64,000 nucleotides of DNA from Heloderma charlesbogerti (taxonomy: Eukaryota; Chordata; Lepidosauria; Squamata; Helodermatidae). The notes beneath the pieces were generated by a model, which made no database searches, was not told the origin of the DNA, and worked only from the letters and a program-made list of their open reading frames with translations. The DNA lies in assembly GCA_026122225.1 (NCBI GenBank), contig JANEZZ010000463.1:868001-932000 (forward strand), written 5' to 3'. This document shows positions 11,152-22,524 of the stretch, piece after piece; within the stretch, counting starts at the first letter, position 1; the number at the start of each line of letters is the position of its first letter. The position numbers and the translations under genes were made by a program.

Positions 11152-13722
11152 CTTACTGGTGTTGGGGGACTTCAAGGTACATTCGGAGGCCATCCTCACA
11201 GGAGCACCTCGGGACTTCATGGAGACCATGGCCTCCTGGGAGCTGCACCATATTCTAACTGGGCCCACCCATGTAGCCGGTCATGCACTAGACCTTGTGT
11301 TTGTTTCTGGAGAAGCGGGGAGTGATCTGGAAGTCGGGGGTATATCCACCACCCCCTTGTCATGGTCAGATCACTATCTGGTGATGTTGGACTTCTCGGT
11401 TCCACAACCCCTCCGCAGGGGTGGAGGACCCATTAAAATGGTCCGCCCCAGGCGTCTTATGGATCCAAATGGATTCCTGAACGCGCTTGGGGATTCTCTG
11501 GGGCATGCCAACGGCCACTCGGTCGAGACCCTGGTGGGTGGCTGGAATGCCGCAATCACTGGGGCATTAGATCGGGTGGCTCCGAAACGCCCACTCCCCC
11601 TGAACAGGGCTAGGACTGCACCATGGTTCAATCCGCAGTTACAAGCTCTGAAACAGGAGGTGAGACGGCTAGAGCGCCGGTGGCGGAAGTCTCGCTCCAA
11701 AGACGATCAGACACGGGCTAGAGCTATATCTTCAGCCCATCACGTGGCGGTGAAGGCAGCAAAAAAGGAATATTATGCTGCCTCCATCGCGTCTGCAGAG
11801 TGCTGCCCCAGGAGGCTGTTCCAAGTGGTCCGGAGCCTGGTCGGTCCTGTGGCTCCGGAACCACTGGAGCATTCTAAGGCCTCCTGTGAGGCTTTGGCAA
11901 GGCACTTTGCAGATAAAATTGATCAGATTAGGTGTGTTACTCTGCACACTGTGGATACAGTTAGTGAGCAAGAGGCGGCCTGTGGCAAACCGGTTTTGTG
12001 GGATCGGTTCCAGCTTCTTCCTCCTGATGAAGTGGACAAGGTGCTTTCATCTGTAAGGCCGACCACCTGCTTACTTGATCCTTGCCCATCTTGGCTCATT
12101 ATGAGCTGCAGAGAGAGACTGGGTGAGGGGATCAAGGTGGTGGTGAACGCCTCCCTTGAGGAGGGAGTGATGCCATCAGCCCTCAAGGAGGCAGTGATAA
12201 GACCGCTCTTAAAGAAGCCCTCCTTGGATCCTCAAGTTCTGAACAACTTTCACCCAGTCTCAAATCTGCCATTTTTGGGCAAGGTGATTGAGCGGGTGGT
12301 GGCGGTGCAGTTGAAGGCACACTTGGAAGAAACTGATTATCTAGACCCATTTCAGTCGGGCTTCAGGCCTGGGCATGGGACAGAAACGGCCTTGGTCGCC
12401 TTGGTGGATGATATGAGGAGGGCTCTGGATAGGGGTGAATGCTCCTTCCTTGTTCTCCTCGACCTCTCAGCGGCTTTTGATACCGTTGACCACGGTATCC
12501 TCCTGGACCGCCTGGAGGGGTTGGGCATTGGAAACACTGTATTGCGGTGGTTCCGGTCCTTCCTCTCCGGCAGGTACCAGAGGGTAGCACTGGGAGAGGA
12601 GGTTTCGGACCCGTGGCCACTTACTTGTGGGGTGCCACAGGGTTCCATCCTCTCCCCGATGCTATTTAACATCTATGTGAAGCCACTGGGGGCTATCATC
12701 AGGAGGTTTGGGGTGCAGTGTCATCAATATGCGGATGACACGCAGCTCTACCTCTCATTCAAATCTTCACCAAGGTTGGCCGTAGAATCCCTGTCCAAAT
12801 GTCTGGAGACGGTGAGTGGCTGGATGGGAAGGAATAAGCTGAAGCTGAACCCTGACAAGACCGAGGTACTTTTGGTGGGAGACAAGAGGAGGCTGGGGGA
12901 TGTTGACCTGGTGTTGAATGGGGTACGGCTACCCTTGAAAGACCAGGTCCGCAGCCTGGGGGTCATTTTGGACTCCCAGCTGTCCATGGAGGCTCAGGTG
13001 TCAGCTGTGAGCCGGACAGCGCTGTATCAACTCCATCTGATACGGCGGCTGCACCCCTTCCTTCCCGACCATCTGCTCCCATCGGTAGTACATGCCCTGG
13101 TCTCCTCTTGTTTAGACTACTGTAATGCGCTCTATGTGGGGTTACCCTTGAAGACGGTTCGGAAACTGCAGCTGGTACAGAACGCGGCAGCTCGCCTGAT
13201 TAAAGGCAGCCGCCGGCGAGATCACATCACTCCAGTGCTGAAGGAGTTGCACTGGTTACCAGTTGTTTTCCGGGCCAAATTCAAGGTGTTGGTTTTGTCC
13301 TTTAAAACCCTATATGGTTCCGGCCCAGCCTATCCTAAGGAGCGCCTCCAGCAACACCAGACAGGCCGCTTAACCAGATCAGCCTCGAATGGCCTTCTCT
13401 CTGTCCCATCAGCCAGGACAGCTAGACTGGTGGGGACGAGGGAGAGGGCCTTCTCTGTGGTGGCCCCCACTCTGTGGAACTCCCTCCCTAGGGAACTCCG
13501 TCATGCCCCCTCTTTAATGAGCTTCCGTCGTGCATTAAAAACGTGGCTGTTCAGGCAGGCATTTGGGGTGGGTTAGGGTATTTTTTTTAAAAAAAAATTA
13601 TGGTAAAATTTTACTGTTTTAAATTGTTTTATGGTGGGTTGTACATCCCCCAGAGTGGCTGGGTGACCAGTCAGATGGGCGATTAATAAATTTAATAAAT
13701 AAATAAATAAAATAAATAAATG
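11152..13722 (+). mobile_element. L2-type LINE with intact ORF, 5' truncated
   Basis: Begins inside the apurinic-type endonuclease domain (LGDFKVHSEA motif) and runs through reverse transcriptase to the characteristic 3' end, 'ataaatttaataaataaata', at 13685-13722. No stop or frameshift interrupts the remaining ORF, so this is among the youngest LINE copies in the window. No target duplication is evident, as is common for this clade. The missing N-terminal endonuclease part can be seen in the older copy at 23937-24755. Confidence 0.9.
11159..13576 (+). CDS. L2 ORF2 fragment: endonuclease end plus reverse transcriptase (805 codons, open)
   Basis: Endonuclease and reverse transcriptase of a non-LTR retrotransposon, which nicks target DNA and copies its own RNA there. 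Residues 1-80 hold the endonuclease C-terminus with LGDFKVH and the SWSDHY motif (SDH is a catalytic signature). RT motifs follow: RPLLKKPSLDP (about 345), PVSNLPFLGKVIE, DPFQSGFRPGHGTETAL, LLDLSAAFDTVDHGILLDRL (about 435-455), GVPQGSILSPMLFNIY (about 490), and QYADDTQLY with YADD at residues 524-527. The C-terminus has YVGLPLKTVRKLQLVQN and WNSLPRELRHAPS. A methionine near the start is arbitrary because the true N-terminus is lost by 5' truncation. No host gene is implied. Whether it is expressed cannot be judged. Confidence 0.9.
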   Translation: MLGDFKVHSEAILTGAPRDFMETMASWELHHILTGPTHVAGHALDLVFVSGEAGSDLEVGGISTTPLSWSDHYLVMLDFSVPQPLRRGGGPIKMVRPRRLMDPNGFLNALGDSLGHANGHSVETLVGGWNAAITGALDRVAPKRPLPLNRARTAPWFNPQLQALKQEVRRLERRWRKSRSKDDQTRARAISSAHHVAVKAAKKEYYAASIASAECCPRRLFQVVRSLVGPVAPEPLEHSKASCEALARHFADKIDQIRCVTLHTVDTVSEQEAACGKPVLWDRFQLLPPDEVDKVLSSVRPTTCLLDPCPSWLIMSCRERLGEGIKVVVNASLEEGVMPSALKEAVIRPLLKKPSLDPQVLNNFHPVSNLPFLGKVIERVVAVQLKAHLEETDYLDPFQSGFRPGHGTETALVALVDDMRRALDRGECSFLVLLDLSAAFDTVDHGILLDRLEGLGIGNTVLRWFRSFLSGRYQRVALGEEVSDPWPLTCGVPQGSILSPMLFNIYVKPLGAIIRRFGVQCHQYADDTQLYLSFKSSPRLAVESLSKCLETVSGWMGRNKLKLNPDKTEVLLVGDKRRLGDVDLVLNGVRLPLKDQVRSLGVILDSQLSMEAQVSAVSRTALYQLHLIRRLHPFLPDHLLPSVVHALVSSCLDYCNALYVGLPLKTVRKLQLVQNAAARLIKGSRRRDHITPVLKELHWLPVVFRAKFKVLVLSFKTLYGSGPAYPKERLQQHQTGRLTRSASNGLLSVPSARTARLVGTRERAFSVVAPTLWNSLPRELRHAPSLMSFRRALKTWLFRQAFGVG

Positions 13723-16154
13723 ACATTTGTAAATATTGGCTAGTGTACTACTGCTCCAGTTAATCCAAAGTGGGCCACTGTCAGCGATACAGTAGCTACT
13801 GGTGAACCTGCATGCAACCTTTCTACAAGATGTCCAATGGCCCTGTTGGTTTCTGCTCATGCAGGAACTTGCTGGATGCCTGACTTCAAGAGCCCTATTC
13901 AGAATTTCTCTCCCACCCCAACCCCACACAATTAGAAACACATGAGGGGAGAGGGGGAGTGAACCTGTTGTTGCTTATCCCTGCAGCCCATCATACCTTG
14001 GAGGGATAACGTGTGCAGCAAAGAGACTTCTGTTTTTGAGGAGGCTCCCCACACGATTTAGAGACCTGATTATGCAAGGGCCTAAATCATGCAGGGAGCC
14101 CACACAAATACACTGATTCAGCTCTGTGTTGCAGAAGTTGCCCCTCCAACAAGTGGAAGGTTACAGGGACAGGTGACGAGAATGTAACAGAGGAGGTGGG
14201 GTCAATGAGTTCATCCCCACTAATCCCCCACACTCGATTCTAATTGTGGGGTGCAGGACACACACCTCTAAACAGGGCTTCAGCAACAGCACACCCCTAT
14301 GCATATCTACTTAGAAGTAGGCCCCATTGACTTCAGCCTAGGATTGCAGCCTAAGGTACTCGTGTTTTTATATTTTTATGGAAGGTAGCAATTTACTACG
14401 TTACATGTCGTGTTGTTTAAACACATTCAGTTGCCATTAAGTGGAAGTGAATGTTGGTGTTAGATTGCCATGAACGTGTTGTGTCCTGTATCAGGAAAAT
14501 AAATTTGTTTCCACTTGACTGGTGTCTGGATAAAGTAGCTCAGTTCTGCTTCACTAGTCTTTTCAGTGGGGATGATAATGGATTTTTACAGATCTGTCTC
14601 TGCGGTTTATGTTTTGTTTTTGAATTTTTTGTTTAGAAAATTGAAATTGTAGGATTTGACTTTAAAAAAATCTCTATTTTCATAAGCCTTGAATCCTTGG
14701 ATTCATCTTCTACACTTTTTGCACCATCTGATTTGGGGCATGACAGAAACGCTCTGTCCTGCATGTTGGTTAGTGAGGCTGTCAGTAATTAAGATTTGGT
14801 TGGCTGGAAGCTAATATGATTATTTGTTTAGCTGTTCTTCCTTTTCAGGTTGATGTTAATGGGACAATAAGCTAATTGTGTCGAGTACTACAAGCCTGCC
14901 AAGCACAATCTCACGTTTACAGCTACTGGGCAGAGATCTAACAATCCTGTTACTTGTAAAATATTATTTCTTTGGCAGTGGCCATACTGCTTTGTGAATG
15001 AATTCTGCAGACCGGAATGCTGCAAATCGTTTTTCTTCTTTTATTTATAGGAAAGTAGGTGAACTCGTGTAAACTCCACAGTAACTTGTGGGACTCAAAG
15101 AGTAATTCTGCATCAAGAAAATCTAAATTAGGTACTCACAAAAATAATGCACGCTTGTATGAGTTAACATGCGTCGTATAATTCCATGCTTTACATTTTC
15201 AAAGGCTTAAGGACTGGTGGGAAGAAAGACAGAAATTGGATTAGCACAATAAAAGGAGGAAGGAGAATGTAGGGAATGAATAGCATGAAGATTTTGATCA
15301 GTTTAGTAGGAGGGGCAGGGAAACGGAGTAACAGCCACATGGAATTATCTAGATGTAAGATGATTATATCTAACTTTTCATCTGCTGGCACCTGAAGTCC
15401 GAACTACATGTTGCATCATTCACACGTTTTAAAAACTATATTAAACACTGCTGCTTTTCTTTTGAAGGAAAAGTAACTCCCCGGATCAAGGCCCTGTGCC
15501 AGTTTCCTGCCAAAAATCCTCTGCTTCCAGTTGCTAAGTGCCCCCAGAGTTGCTGTTTGCAGTAAACAACATATTCAGGGGAAATAGGAACTGGTGGGGA
15601 TTTCAGTAAGAAATGGATGCCTAATCCAGCTGCTTTTCTTTAAAAATAAACGTGACTGTGTTAAACACACCTTTTAAAATAACACTTTTTAAAGATGTGT
15701 GATTAATGTAACATATAGTTTGGCCCATCAAGCCTTGCTGAGACCGTCTCTGATTTCCGAGTCTTCACCAAGAATTGACCACCTATTTCCAAGCTTGCCT
15801 TGGCAACTGTGAGGATTTTAAATGTATTCCTTTTCAGGATAATTGGGTTTCTCGGGATATCCAAATATGTGGTCAAATAGCAGAATCCATGCTTATGGTA
15901 TAGAAATTTCCCTTTGTCCTGATTCACCTTCATAGGACTTGGCTAAGACCATGGGAACAGTGCCATGGGATCCCCCCCCCCAGAGCACCCCCCAGACCTC
16001 ACATCTCACAATTTTCCTCACCAGTCACTATAAATGTGTGTGGACTAGGGTGAAATAGCATTGCTCAACGTATCCTGTATTTCTGGTTTGGGAGCTCTAA
16101 ACACATCTTAAGAATGAGAGCTGTCTGAATATATCCTTGGAAATTGAGCGTAGC
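13723..16154. other. Non-coding DNA; one diverged palindromic repeat
   Basis: About 2.4 kb. The segment 14285-14355 ('gcatatctacttagaagtag' to 'cctaggattgcagcc') is a partial copy of the palindromic element at 37260-37346. A run of ten C lies at 15972-15981. No exon signals with semaphorin content. Confidence 0.45.
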
Positions 16155-16166
16155 CCTATCCTTCAG
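16155..16166 (+). repeat. Target-site duplication, left, of BovB copy 1
   Basis: CCTATCCTTCAG here and CCTATGCTTCAG at 18863-18874: 11 of 12 identical, directly flanking the BovB insertion. Confidence 0.85.
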
Positions 16167-18862
16167 CCCCTTCATGGATCATAGCTTATGGCTTCACTGA
16201 GTTACACAAGCCCCTTCGCCACAACAAGGTAGTGATCCATGAAGGGGAGTACTGGGGTACAATCTCAAAAATGATAGAATGATCTCAGTATGAATCCAAG
16301 GCAAACCATTCAACATCACAGTAATTCAAGTCTATGCCCCAACCACTGAGGCCGAAGAAGCTGAGGTTGATCGGTTCTATGAAGACCTACAACACCTTCT
16401 AGAACTAACACCAAAAAAAGATGTCATTTTCATCATAGGGGATTGGAATGCTAAAGTAGGAAGTCAAGCAATCACCGGGATGACAGGCAAGCATGGCCTT
16501 GGTGTACAAAATGAAGCAGGACAAAGGCTAATAGAGTTTTGTCAAGAGAACACGCTGATCATAGCAAACACTCTTTTCCAACAGCACAAGAGGTGACTCT
16601 ACACATGGACATCACCAGATGGTCAATATCGAAATCAGATTGATTATGTCCTTTGCAGCCAAAGATAGAGAAGCTCTATACAGTCAGTCAAAACAAGACC
16701 TGGAGCTTCTTGTTGCAAAATTTCGGCTTAAATTGAAGAACGTAGGGAAAACCACTAAACCATTCAGGCATGACCTAAACCATATCCCTTATGAATATAC
16801 AGCGGAGGTGAGGAATAGATTTAAGGGATTAGACCTGATAGACAGAGTGCCTGAGGAACTATGGACGGAGGTCCGTAACATTGTTCAGGAGGCAGCAACT
16901 AAACCCATCCCAAAGAAATAGAAATGCAAGAAAGCAAAGTGGCTGTCTGAAGACGCTCTACAAGTAGCTGAGGAAAGAAGGGAAGCGAAAAGCAAGGGAG
17001 AAAGGGGAAGATATATCCAACTGAATGCAGAGTTCCAGAGAACAGCAAGGAGAGACAAGAAGGCCTTCTTAAATGAACAATGCAAAGAAATCGAGGAAAA
17101 CAATAGAATGGGAAAGACTAGAGATCTTTTCAAGAAAATTGGAGATCTCAAGGGAACATTTTGTGCAATGACGGGCATGATAAAGGACAAAGAAGGCAGG
17201 GACCTAACAGAAGCAGATGAGATTAAGAAGAGGTGGAAAGAATACACAGAAGAACTATACAGGAAAGATCTTAATGTCCCTGATAGCCATGATAGTGCAG
17301 TCACTGAACTTGAGCCAGACATCCTCGAGAGTGAAGTCAAGTGGGCCTTAGGAAGCATTACTAACTACAGAGCTAGCAGAGATGACAGTCTCCCAGCTGA
17401 GCTATTTAAAATCCTAAAAAGATGATGCTGTGAAAGTGCTGCACTCAATATGCCAACAAATTTGGAACACGCAACAGTGGCCACAAGACTGGAAAAGGTC
17501 AGTTTACATTCCACTTCCAAAGAAGGGCAATGCCAAAGAGTGTTCAAACTACCGTACAATTGCGCTCATTTCACATGCCAGCAAGGTTATGCTCAAAATC
17601 CTACAAGCTAGGCTTCAGCAGGATGTGAACTGAGAATTACTGGAAGTACCAGCTGGGTTTCAAAGAGGCAGAGGAACTAGAGATCAAATCGCCAACATTC
17701 ACTGTATCATGGAGAAAGCAAGAGAATTCCAGAAAAACATCTATTTCTGCTTCATTGACTACGCTAAAGCCTTTGATTGTGTGGATCACAACAAACTGTG
17801 GCAAATTCTTAAAGAGATGGGAGTACCAGACCACGTTACCTGTCTCCTGAGAAACCTGTGCAAGGGTCAAGAAGCAACAATAAGAACCAGACATGGAACA
17901 ACCGATTGGTTCAAAATTGGGAAAGGAGTATGACAAGGCTGCATATTGTCGCCCTGCTTATTTAACTTATATGTAGAGTACATCATGAGAAATGCTGGGT
18001 TGGATGAATCACAGGTCGGAATTACGATTGCTGGGAGAATTATCAACAACCTCAGATACGCAGACGATACCACCCTAATGGCAGAAAGTGAAGAGGATCT
18101 AAAGATCCTCTTGTTGAGGGTGAAAGTGGAGAGTGCAAAAGCTGGTTTGAAACTCAACATTAAAAAAACGAAGATCATGGCATCTGGCCCTATCACTTCC
18201 TGGCATATGGAAGGGAAATAAATGGAAGCAGTGACAAGATTTTATTTTCTTGGGCTCCAAGATCACCGCAGATGGTGACTGTAGCCATGAAATTAAAAGA
18301 TGCTTGCTCCTTGGGAGGAAAGCTATGGCAAACCTAGTCAGCATAGTAAGAAGCAGAGACATCACCTTGCTGACAAAGGTTCGTATAATCAAAGCTATGG
18401 TTTTCCCAGTAGTAATGTATGGCTGTGAGAGCTGGACTATGAGGAAGGCTGAGTGCCGAAGAATTGATGCTTTTGAACTGTAGTCCTGGAGAAGACTCTT
18501 ACAAGTCCCCTGGACTGTGAGGAGGTCAAATCAGTCAATCCTAAAGGAAATCAACCCTGAGTGCTCATTGGAAGGACAGATAGTGAAGCTGAAGCTGAAA
18601 TATTTTGGTCACCTAATGCGAAGAGAAAACTCCCTGGAAAAGACCCTGATGCTGGGAAAGATTGAAGGCAAAAGGAGAAGGGGACGGCAGAGGATGAGAT
18701 GGCTAGATAGCATCACCGATGCAATGAATATGAATTTGAGCACACTCCGGGAAAGAGCGGAGGACAGGGAGGCCTGGCGTGCTATGGTCCATGGGATCAC
18801 GAAGAGTCGGACACGACTTAACGACTGAACAACAACAACAACACCAACAACAACCACCACCA
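16167..18862 (+). mobile_element. RTE-BovB LINE copy 1, 5'-rearranged, coding-dead
   Basis: Flanked by a 12-bp duplication. 16249-18840 reads in + orientation from the endonuclease domain to the BovB 3' end ('cggacacgacttaacgactg', then (AAC)n). 16167-16235 is the reverse complement of the BovB 5' region seen at 39255-39310, so the 5' end is inverted. Endonuclease motifs include VIQVYAPT and IGDWNAKVG; the RT has FIDYAKAFD, YADDTTLMAES and the MYGCESWT C-terminal block. Stops (for example 16594-16596, 17930-17932, 18481-18483), a 23-bp deletion near 16710 and frameshifts inactivate it. Confidence 0.93.
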
Positions 18863-18874
18863 CCTATGCTTCAG
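18863..18874 (+). repeat. Target-site duplication, right, of BovB copy 1
   Basis: CCTATGCTTCAG, partner of 16155-16166 with one mismatch. Confidence 0.85.
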
Positions 18875-21363
18875 AATTCTCCTGCAACATTAACTTCACT
18901 AAGTTGTCACTTATGCCCTGTGTGCTTCTTCCTGGGCTAATCTCAAACTGTACCTCCTGCTTCCATCCCCACTTGTGACTTCAGAAGTTAAGTGATCAGT
19001 GAGAATAGAGATACAGTGGCAGATGGCAGGGAAACATCTAAGGAGCCAAGGCCCTATTTTCATGCAAATGTCTTCGGTGGCTAAGAATAAGGAATGAGAG
19101 GCAAAATAACTTTTCTATTAGAGAGATGAATTGAATTGTTTATAAACAGAGTGTTTGGGGTGTATTCTATTAGGCATCAGATAAGACATTTATTGCAAAG
19201 CAATGAACTTAGAAGTGAGTGCCTATTGATGTTAATGTCCTGTCAGAATAAATTCCATCTGTGAGATGTGTTCAGGGTGGCTTTTTCTTGAATTCCCAAT
19301 GAGTACAACACAGCTAATTGTTAGCCTGAAGTGCAAGAGGACCTACCATTGTTTAATATGTACAACATCTGAGACTTTACCATTGAAGGCTTAATGTGGC
19401 AGCTGTTTCTTCTTCATCGTCATTATAGATCCCACATTGAGGAGGGGATTGGACTCCCAAGGTACCTCCGAACTCTAAAATTTTGTGGTTTGTATCCGGA
19501 CTTAGTCATACTTTGATTACCTCTATTGAACTCACTCAAACTTAAGTTTGTCATGATTTTGGTGGGACTGTTCTATGTCTAAGTCTGGATACAACCCTAT
19601 GATTCTGTCATTGTCATCATATTTCCTGTAAAACAGTTGCACAGAGCAGATATTGATAACTGACATATCTCTTTCACTGAAGAGCCTCTGATAACATTTA
19701 GATAATCAGATGTTTTGGTAGAAGGGATTCCTTATGCAGCCAGGACTGATTTGGATGTTAGTGTTTTTTAATAGGCATGGCAGTTGCTCACATTTCTCTG
19801 TATCCACAAACGAAAAAGAAATGTGTTGTTCCAGTGGCTACGTAGAGCCATTGCCTGATTAAAGAAACCTTAATTGACTAATCATATGAGATTCAGGCTG
19901 CATTCCTAAGCACACTTAACGAGAGAGCAAATTGTATTGTACTCAGTGGGATGTACTTCTGAGTAAGGATGCTTAGGATTGTACTGCCTGGCAATTAAAT
20001 CCAGATAAATTTGCACATGAGTAAGTGAAATCAATGGTACTGAAGAAGTCTATATATTCATCTTAGAAGAGATATTTCTTCCTGGGTGTAAATGAAGAGG
20101 AAAAGTTTCTTCTAAGATGGGGGCCTGCCTAATGTGCTTTTTATGAGAACGTATGTGCAGCTTCTTAATCAATCTACAGGTTTTTAATAGATTACTCAAA
20201 CCAGTTCAATGACCAGCCTTACTAAAGCAACCGTACTAAATGCAGATCTCAACTTCACCAGATCGAGGCCAAGAAATAAAGTTCAGAGTACAGAGATCTG
20301 ACTGGAGGTGAGATATCTGGGTTAGCAGTTTGCAGTGTGCACTTTTGCTTGTATGTAAAGGTTATGGCTCCACAAATTTAGTCATCCGGTTGTTGATGGG
20401 AATTCTGCTTTTTCCACATTATCCTATGTATGCTTACATCAAAGTATGTTTATTTCAAATCCTTCTGTGGTTTGCTGAGGAATCCAAATCCTCCTCCTCT
20501 GAAGAGATCTCCCTGTGCTTGGGTCAGCCAGGAGCCTGACATGTAGTGACTACAGTTAATGGTTATCTACTAAGTGAAGCCAAAATTTGTGTACCTCCAG
20601 TAATGGTGCAAGGTATTCTTGCATGCGTATAACTGCAAAATTAAGCTTTCTTCTTTGGGCTAAATGGCATATGTATGCTACATTTGGATAACAAGGAATT
20701 CTTCATAGTCAAGTTTCAGCTCATGGTCAGCCTTAGCGCCTTTTACGGTCAGCCTTTTACGTCCATCAATGTCACATATTTACTTCAGGTTATCTGTACC
20801 CTTGATGAGCTTGAGTGCAGTGGATGCCTTCCTTCCTCTCCCCTTATTAATGGCTAAACCAACTTCAACCTGATTTAGCGCCTTCAGCAGCAGCTCCATG
20901 CCAATCCAGCATAGTCAAGTGTCTAACTGTTGCACCCCATCCATGATCCAGATCAGATTGCTGGCTAGAAGGTTGATTGGCTATGATCTCAAGAGGACTG
21001 AGCTGAGCTGAATCAGTCTTTTGAAGCTTCATTTTTTGTTCGGAATATTGTTGCAAAGCATATCCATGTTTCTCTGAGCTTTAGATTGCCCCCTCAAAAC
21101 TTCACACATTTTTTATTCAAGACTTGGACATTATTAGGACATGTGTAGAAGTCCCTAAGGCATGCTTTTAAAACTTGGGAGCAAAGGACATTGTCTGGCC
21201 AAACTCAGGGAAGTTCCCCTATCTAACTTAGATAAGGCTTTGGCAGATTCCCTTTATATATTCTGAGTAAGCCCTCCCCCCAGCCCATGTGACTGGTAAG
21301 TCCCACCGTAGCTCCACGCAAGTCACATGGGCTTGGGTGAGGCTGAACAACCTCTGCCTAAGT
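18875..21363. other. Non-coding DNA; one palindromic repeat
   Basis: About 2.5 kb. 19897-19986 is a copy of the palindromic element of 37260-37346: left 'gctgcattcctaagcacac', right 'gatgcttaggattgtac'. The rest has no feature I recognise, and no sema-domain exon was seen. Confidence 0.45.
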
Positions 21364-21723
21364 CAGGGGTGCTGAATGTCTTTCAGCCGGAGGGTTGAAT
21401 TCAGTTTTGGAGAAACTCTCAGGGGCCACATTTTAGTGGTTGGTCGGGCCAAAGTCAAAAGGGGTGGAGCCAACACACCAAAAATATAACAGCATCTTTG
21501 AGCTTTAAGTTCTTACTGTCAGTAACTAAGCCGTAGAAGATTTAAACCTTTTAGAATGGGAGAACAACCACACAATGGGAGAAAAACCACACAAAACCCA
21601 GGAAACTGTCTCATGATTGGCAGTTGGGGAAGGGGGTGGGGATGGCTGGGGAACACCGGATGGCAAGGCTGGAACTGTAGGTGGACTTAATTTGGTCCGT
21701 GGGCTTGAGATTCAACACCCCTG
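21364..21723. mobile_element. hAT-like non-autonomous DNA transposon
   Basis: Left end CAGGGGTGCTGAAT; right end reverse-complemented CAGGGGTGTTGAAT, one mismatch in 14. Flanks GCCTAAGT and GTCCAAGT agree at 6 of 8 positions, both differences C/T, consistent with an old 8-bp hAT duplication. 360 bp, no transposase. Confidence 0.7.
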
Positions 21724-22524
21724 GTCCAAGTTTTAGCTTAGTTTGGTGCATCCTCTGGTACTGATAATGGGAGGTTCCACAGAGGAGAGCAGGGCCCCGA
21801 AAAGGCAACATGTGGTTGACTAGCTGTTTGTGCTCTGAAAATCTGCTGACTTTCATGGATTCATAGAAGCTGGAAAGGACCACAGGAATCATCTACACCC
21901 ATTGAAGGAGAATTTCATAGAATGAGTAATGAAGATTGAAAATGCCTCCTGTGGGTCATATAGTTGAAAAAATATACTTTAAGACTGGATTAATATCTCA
22001 ACTTCTCCAACAGTCTGCTTCCATAATTTCCCAAGCCATAGTTCCCTTGGCAAATGTCTTTTGCACTTAGGAAGTATTTTATTTCTAATGTTTATCATAT
22101 CTCTTAGAGACCTAAACACTTCCTCAAAAGTGTTCAGCTATGCCCTTGGAAAACTTTTCACAGGACATTCTAGAACTTCCTTTGATCTTGGCTTTTGCCC
22201 TGTTTCTTCATCGTTACTACAGCAAGGGCTTTTTCGTGATAATTGAAGTTATATTAGGTCTGCTGTGTGTTAAACCTGGTCTATTGTTTGCAGAACATTC
22301 TTGTGAAATAGGAGTTGGTTAATACCGCATTTTGTAGACACTCTCTAGCCTAAAAGATTCACATCTTGTGCGGCTGCACTGTAGATAGAGCTATGCATAC
22401 AAAAAAATTGTAGATGAGAAGAAGATAGACTAAAGAAGAACAAAGACAGAGGAGGGAAATGTATATAAAACGTTATGTTTTAGAGGCAACTATACCAACA
22501 GCATGGTCATATAGTTCAGCTCTT
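21724..22524. other. Non-coding DNA with a CR1-like scrap
   Basis: 21860-21925 ('gattcatagaagctggaaag', later 'catagaatga') looks like the reverse complement of a CR1 3' end; weak. Nothing else recognised. Confidence 0.35.

Noticed and set aside
11159..13576. 805-codon ORF as a novel host gene
   Set aside because: It has endonuclease and YADD reverse-transcriptase motifs and an L2 3' tail; related broken copies occur in the window.
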